IMG/VR virus record: IMGVR_UViG_3300035698_028165
Location: 1 to 25,715 of that record
From: a virus
DNA: 25,715 bases
Direction: 5' to 3' (one strand)
The first letter of the stretch is position 1; each line of letters starts with the position of its first letter. This document shows positions 21,720-25,715 of the stretch, one piece after another. The position numbers and the translations under genes were made by a program. The notes beneath the pieces were generated by a model. That model made no database searches, was not told where the DNA came from, and saw only the letters and a list, made by a program, of their open reading frames with translations.

Positions 21720-22563
21720 CTCCCCACACTACTTTCTTTTTAGAGAATATAGCATTACCCACTTGAATCTCACCAGGCTTAAGAACCTCTGGTTGTCCTG
21801 CTCTATCTGTTCTAACTGGAAACACCAAAGGTTTTACCTTGCCTGAAGCCATTCTTAGGTTAACATCTTGCTCTAATTTTTGACAAATTGTTACAATTTG
21901 TTCAGCTATTTTCTTGTCCTTTTTATCAATCTCTATTGCTGAAAACACAGGATAATTGCTCAAATCTTCTCTTAAAAAAGAATAATCATCTTCTGATTTT
22001 TTGCCTTTGCTTATTACATTTATAGGATATACAACCTGAAACATTTCTTCTGCTATTGCTATTTCATTAGCATATTTTATGTCTTCTATTAAATAAGTTC
22101 CGTATTTCCCCATAACTTGTTTAAAAGCAATTTTAGGTAGAAAATCAGCATAAGCTTTTCGAGCTACTTCCATACCAAGATATCTTAAAACTTCTCTAGG
22201 TGTCTTCAATAACATCATTCTAAAGTTATTAACGCCTATTTTTGACGGATTAAAATAACTAAAATCACTCCCTAACATAGCAAACATTACCCTTAAAATG
22301 TTCCTAATTTGTCCTTCTCTTACCATAATTGGATTAGTAAACTTTTCGTCTAACTTTCCTTGTAGAAAGTATTGCGAAGGAACTCCAAAAACTTTAGGGT
22401 CTTTAGCAATCTGAATCAATGTTTCTCTTAAAACCACCCTCGTACAATTTCCTTTGCAAACTTTAAAAATCTCTCCTGCTACTTGGCCCCTATCCTCAGA
22501 ATTTCCACCACACAAAGCGAATACTACCTGCAATTTAGCTGTTTTTTTCTTATCTTCCGACAT
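21700..22563 (-). CDS. Deoxynucleoside-monophosphate-kinase-like protein with degenerate P-loop
   Basis: 287 aa. Resembles phage dNMP kinases (P-loop fold, phosphorylation of dNMPs for DNA synthesis) in three ordered places: the N-terminal strand-loop-helix VVFALCGGNSEDRGQVAGEI; TPREVLRYLGMEVARKAYADF, equivalent to the family's R-x-LLQ-x-LGTE-x-GR segment; and GTYLIEDIKYANEIAIAEE, equivalent to its DVRFPNE segment. The P-loop that should read G-x4-GK-[DS/T] has Asp and Arg where Gly and Lys are required, so ATP binding in the usual way is unlikely. It follows dnaE by 17 bases with AAAGGAGGAATGAA. It may be a repurposed or regulatory pseudo-enzyme. The family assignment is by eye. Confidence 0.6.
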   Translation of the reverse strand: MSEDKKKTAKLQVVFALCGGNSEDRGQVAGEIFKVCKGNCTRVVLRETLIQIAKDPKVFGVPSQYFLQGKLDEKFTNPIMVREGQIRNILRVMFAMLGSDFSYFNPSKIGVNNFRMMLLKTPREVLRYLGMEVARKAYADFLPKIAFKQVMGKYGTYLIEDIKYANEIAIAEEMFQVVYPINVISKGKKSEDDYSFLREDLSNYPVFSAIEIDKKDKKIAEQIVTICQKLEQDVNLRMASGKVKPLVFPVRTDRAGQPEVLKPGEIQVGNAIFSKKKVVWGDDEIIT

Positions 22564-22580
22564 TTCATTCCTCCTTTTAG

Positions 22581-25500
22581 TTATATTGAAAAATCAACAA
22601 ATTTCATTTTATTTACAATAATACCTCTTCGGCCATTATAATCATTAATTGTCCCACTAATTTCCACTAAAGCATTATCATTTAATTGAGGTGAATACGT
22701 ATCATATATACTTGGAAATAGCGTTAAACTTATCGTGCTGTTTTTATTAATCAAATCTATAAAAGCCATTTTATCTTTCTTCTTTGTCTCTATTATTCTT
22801 TTTTCTCCCAAAACTCCTGCTGTTTTAACTTCTTTTTGATTTTCTAAATAAGGTATTTCACTTATTTCTGTAATACCCTTACTAAAATAATCTTTAAAAT
22901 CTTTTTGATAATCTACCTCAAAGATTGTACAACTCTCTGATTTCTTTTTCAAAACCCCAAATCTATTAAGATTCTCAATTTCATTATGACATTCTTCCAA
23001 TATCTTAGATTTTTCTCTTGCTGTTTTTTTAGCTGCCAAAGAATAATAATACTCAATAGCTAACTCTTTATCTTGTTTTTTATCTAACCCCTCTAAAGCA
23101 TTAGCCCAAATAAGATTCAGAAAAACTGCCTTATTTACCACTCTATTATCTACTCTTAAGGAAAAATCCCGTAAAGAATGATAAGGCTGGTTTTTAATGA
23201 TCTCTTCAACGGCTCTCGGACCTACTCGATTAATAAAGCTCAAAGGCATAACTATCTTGCCCTGCTCATAATCTATAGTATAGTTGGCTTGACTTTTGTT
23301 TATATGAGGAAACACAAACATATTTTTGCTTTGACTATAATAATACTTAATTTTATCATTGCTTTCTTCGTTCTCCAATACTGAACACCACCATTCCAAT
23401 GGATAATAAACCTTTAGCCACATACAAATATAAGCTATAATACTATAACTTATAGCATGAGACTTATTAAAACCATATCCACCAAACGAAAATATCAAAT
23501 CCCACAACTTATTAGCTTTAAAACTATCTATGTCTGCATAATTTTTAATAGAATAATTAATAAATTGTTCTTTAGACGACTCTAATAAGTCTATTTGTTT
23601 CTTACCCATTGCTCTTCTTATCGTATCAGCTTCTTCATCAGTAAACCCACCCAATATTTTCACAGCTTCCATCACCTGCTCTTGATAGACTAGAATTCCA
23701 TAAGTATCTTCTAAAACACCAGTCAATGCTTTGTGCGGATAAATAATATTCTCATTACCTGAAGCTCTTGACACATAAGTTTCATGCATTCCCATCCCCA
23801 TAGGGCCAGGTCTACCGACCGAAGACAAAATAGCCAAATCATTAATGCTCTTTAATTTAGTCCGTATTATAATATTTTTAATTAAATCTGAACTAAACTG
23901 GAAAACAGTATCCGTATTGCCTTGCTCAAACTGTTTATAAACCTTACTATCAGAATAATCTAAGCTATAAACATCAATATCTTTCCCATGTTTTTGCTTT
24001 ATTTTATCAAGACAACTAAAAATTTCGTTCAGTGTTTTTAGCTTTAAAATATCATATTTTATCAATCCAGCCTTTTCACACCACTTCATAGTATATTGAG
24101 TGACCCAAGCTCCCTTACCTTTACTCCTTGCCACAGGAACAATATCAAAAACAGGGTCTTTAGACATTACTACTGCTGCCGCATGAACACCTCTTTGCCT
24201 TACTTGACCAATTAATTTCATAACAGCAAACAACAAAGTTTTATTGCCCTGCAAATACTTCTTCAATACTTCGTTTTGATCTAAAGATGTCTTAAGAACT
24301 TCTAATTGATTATCTGCATCAGTATAAGCAACATTCCGAGTTAACATATTTACTTGTTGAGCTGAAATTTCAGGCATTAATATTCTTAATGCATCTTTAA
24401 GTGCCCCTCGCAATTTCAATGTTTGGTTTATACTAATGCAAAAAACATGATCTTGCCCATATTTATGGGTTAAATAGTCTTTTACCTCTTGAGGCTTATC
24501 AAAATCTAAATCTATATCTGGCAATGCTCCTTTTTTCACCCTCGCTAAATTAAGAAATCTAGCAAAAGATAACTTATATTCGATAGGGTCAACTTTAGTT
24601 ATTCCTAAAGCATAGCTTAATAAACACCCTGCTGCTGAACCTCTCCCTGGGCCAATTGCTACATCATTTTTCTGACACCATTCTACAATATCTTCCAATA
24701 CTAAGAAATAAGGCAATAAATCTATAGTTCCATTTTCTCTAATAACTTTCAGTTCTTCGTCTATTCTTTCCACATATACCGGATTTTTTACATCAATAAT
24801 CCCTTTAGCTCTAATCAACTCCCAAACATCAACATTCTCTTTTCCTTCGACTTTAGGTAGATTATAGTTGAATTTTAACTCTACATCTTTACATTTTTCT
24901 AAAATTTCATAAGTATTATCTAAGTAAAGATTAATTTCTTCTTCTGTTAAATACGAATGCTTTTCTTTTAACAAATCTACGAATTCTTTTCTTGTTGGTA
25001 AATAATATGTCTCATAATAATGTCTTCCGGTTTTATAATAATTCATTAATTGGATATCTTGAATTATCTTATAACTTTTTTTAATCATATGCGCATCAGG
25101 TGTAGCTATAAGTTTCACTCCGTACTTGGCTGCACATTGCCTATAATATTTATTAACCACAACTTGCTTATCATATTGTCCTGTTTCTACGAATATTTTT
25201 CGCTTATTGTCCCAATTATGAGTTAAATTACCATGTTGTATTTCTAAATAAAAATCGTCTCCAAATTCTTCTTTGAATCTGATTAAATGACTATTAGCCG
25301 TCTCAGTAATATCATTAATATCGGTACTAGGGACGACATATTTTCCAACTGGACTTGCTACGCAGCCACCCCCTATTACTAACCCCTCTTTATGCTTAAT
25401 TAAATCTTTAAAGAATATTCTTGGCTTATAATAATAATTATCCTCTTGATAAGACAAGTAACTCAACTTGCATATGTTTTTATAACCTTCCCAATTTTTT

Positions 25501-25715
25501 GCCCAAGTAACGATATGACAATAAACATCTTTCTTATCCTTTTTGGGCTCCATTGCTAAATAAAACTCACACCCTAAAATTACAGGATAATTATACTTCT
25601 TACCAAAAGTATACAATTCTAACATTGACGATGCGTCACCATGATCTGTAATCGCAAGTGCAGCAATTCCCTTTTGTTTTGCACCTTTCACCCATTCCTC
25701 AATACCATCTATTCC
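22581..25715 (-). CDS. dnaE: DNA polymerase III alpha subunit, 5' end cut by window edge
   Basis: Replicative polymerase of the bacterial C family. At least 1044 codons are visible; the frame stays open to the right edge, where in-frame GIDGIEEWVKGAKQKG is the family's start of the PHP domain, so only a few N-terminal residues are missing. The GTG at 25691 is not the true start. PHP motifs include ITDHGDAS, ILGCEFYLA, YLEIQHGN and ATPDAHMIKK. The polymerase domain shows GPGRGSAAGCLLSYALG, the catalytic PDIDLDFD (two of the three aspartates), GRPGPMGMG and FNKSHAISYSIIAY. The last ~90 residues form an OB fold (TAGVLGEKRIIETKKKDKMAFI). No separate DnaQ proofreader is seen in the window. Confidence 0.95.
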   Translation of the reverse strand, partial: GIDGIEEWVKGAKQKGIAALAITDHGDASSMLELYTFGKKYNYPVILGCEFYLAMEPKKDKKDVYCHIVTWAKNWEGYKNICKLSYLSYQEDNYYYKPRIFFKDLIKHKEGLVIGGGCVASPVGKYVVPSTDINDITETANSHLIRFKEEFGDDFYLEIQHGNLTHNWDNKRKIFVETGQYDKQVVVNKYYRQCAAKYGVKLIATPDAHMIKKSYKIIQDIQLMNYYKTGRHYYETYYLPTRKEFVDLLKEKHSYLTEEEINLYLDNTYEILEKCKDVELKFNYNLPKVEGKENVDVWELIRAKGIIDVKNPVYVERIDEELKVIRENGTIDLLPYFLVLEDIVEWCQKNDVAIGPGRGSAAGCLLSYALGITKVDPIEYKLSFARFLNLARVKKGALPDIDLDFDKPQEVKDYLTHKYGQDHVFCISINQTLKLRGALKDALRILMPEISAQQVNMLTRNVAYTDADNQLEVLKTSLDQNEVLKKYLQGNKTLLFAVMKLIGQVRQRGVHAAAVVMSKDPVFDIVPVARSKGKGAWVTQYTMKWCEKAGLIKYDILKLKTLNEIFSCLDKIKQKHGKDIDVYSLDYSDSKVYKQFEQGNTDTVFQFSSDLIKNIIIRTKLKSINDLAILSSVGRPGPMGMGMHETYVSRASGNENIIYPHKALTGVLEDTYGILVYQEQVMEAVKILGGFTDEEADTIRRAMGKKQIDLLESSKEQFINYSIKNYADIDSFKANKLWDLIFSFGGYGFNKSHAISYSIIAYICMWLKVYYPLEWWCSVLENEESNDKIKYYYSQSKNMFVFPHINKSQANYTIDYEQGKIVMPLSFINRVGPRAVEEIIKNQPYHSLRDFSLRVDNRVVNKAVFLNLIWANALEGLDKKQDKELAIEYYYSLAAKKTAREKSKILEECHNEIENLNRFGVLKKKSESCTIFEVDYQKDFKDYFSKGITEISEIPYLENQKEVKTAGVLGEKRIIETKKKDKMAFIDLINKNSTISLTLFPSIYDTYSPQLNDNALVEISGTINDYNGRRGIIVNKMKFVDFSI

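Noticed and set aside
25675-25691. GTG at 25691 as the start of dnaE
   Set aside because: The frame continues to the right edge and encodes GIDGIEEWV, which belongs to the conserved start of the PHP domain, so the gene is truncated by the window rather than short.
1-25715. tRNA genes, rRNA or integrase/attachment sites
   Set aside because: I saw no cloverleaf-like segment, rRNA similarity, integrase gene or convincing attachment repeat by reading; only covariance or profile searches could exclude small RNAs fully.

Overview
This window is an AT-rich (about one-third GC by eye), densely packed piece of a tailed dsDNA bacteriophage (Caudoviricetes) genome or a closely related prophage. Every gene I can support lies on the minus strand, so transcription runs from the right edge (25715) to the left edge (1). 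Start and stop codons overlap or nearly touch throughout, and most genes have strong AAAGGAG-type ribosome binding sites, which indicates a bacterial host. The sequence does not identify the host more closely.

From right to left, the first block is replication and recombination. It holds a bacterial-type DNA polymerase III alpha subunit (dnaE, cut by the right edge), a deoxynucleoside-monophosphate-kinase-like protein with a ruined P-loop, a membrane-anchored protein, a T4 gp32-like ssDNA-binding protein, a small unknown protein, a possible UvsY-like mediator, a RecA-family recombinase, SbcD (Mre11-like), an FmdB-type zinc-ribbon protein, SbcC (Rad50-like), an unknown acidic protein and a RuvC-like resolvase. 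Together these cover synthesis, single-strand protection, end processing, strand exchange and junction resolution.

The second block is DNA packaging and the portal vertex: a candidate small terminase, the large terminase, a 128-aa probable structural protein, the portal, a 72-aa protein and a MuF/SPP1-gp7-type minor head protein. The minor head protein is split by an in-frame intein (6531-7535) carrying a Vsr-like homing endonuclease. No major capsid, protease or tail gene lies in the window.

The third block returns to replication: a coiled-coil protein with a beta-rich C-terminus, a trigger-factor-type prolyl isomerase domain with a tandem VKVAEE tail, the sliding clamp DnaN, and three unknown proteins. 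A minus-strand intrinsic terminator (2109-2142) closes this long transcription unit. A strong sigma70-type promoter (2026-2053) then starts a left-edge accessory unit of very small proteins, a DUF932 protein with its own likely promoter, and a gene cut by the left edge.

The most notable observations are the intein at the conserved HPxCRC motif of the minor head protein, the degenerate dNMP-kinase fold, and the prolyl isomerase with a repeat tail coupled to dnaN. Others are a tandemly duplicated ribosome binding site that creates a six-codon leader ORF, and a 14-bp promoter-associated motif shared by two distant intergenic gaps. There is no gene-free stretch longer than 300 bases; the longest gap (1971-2170) holds the terminator and promoter described.
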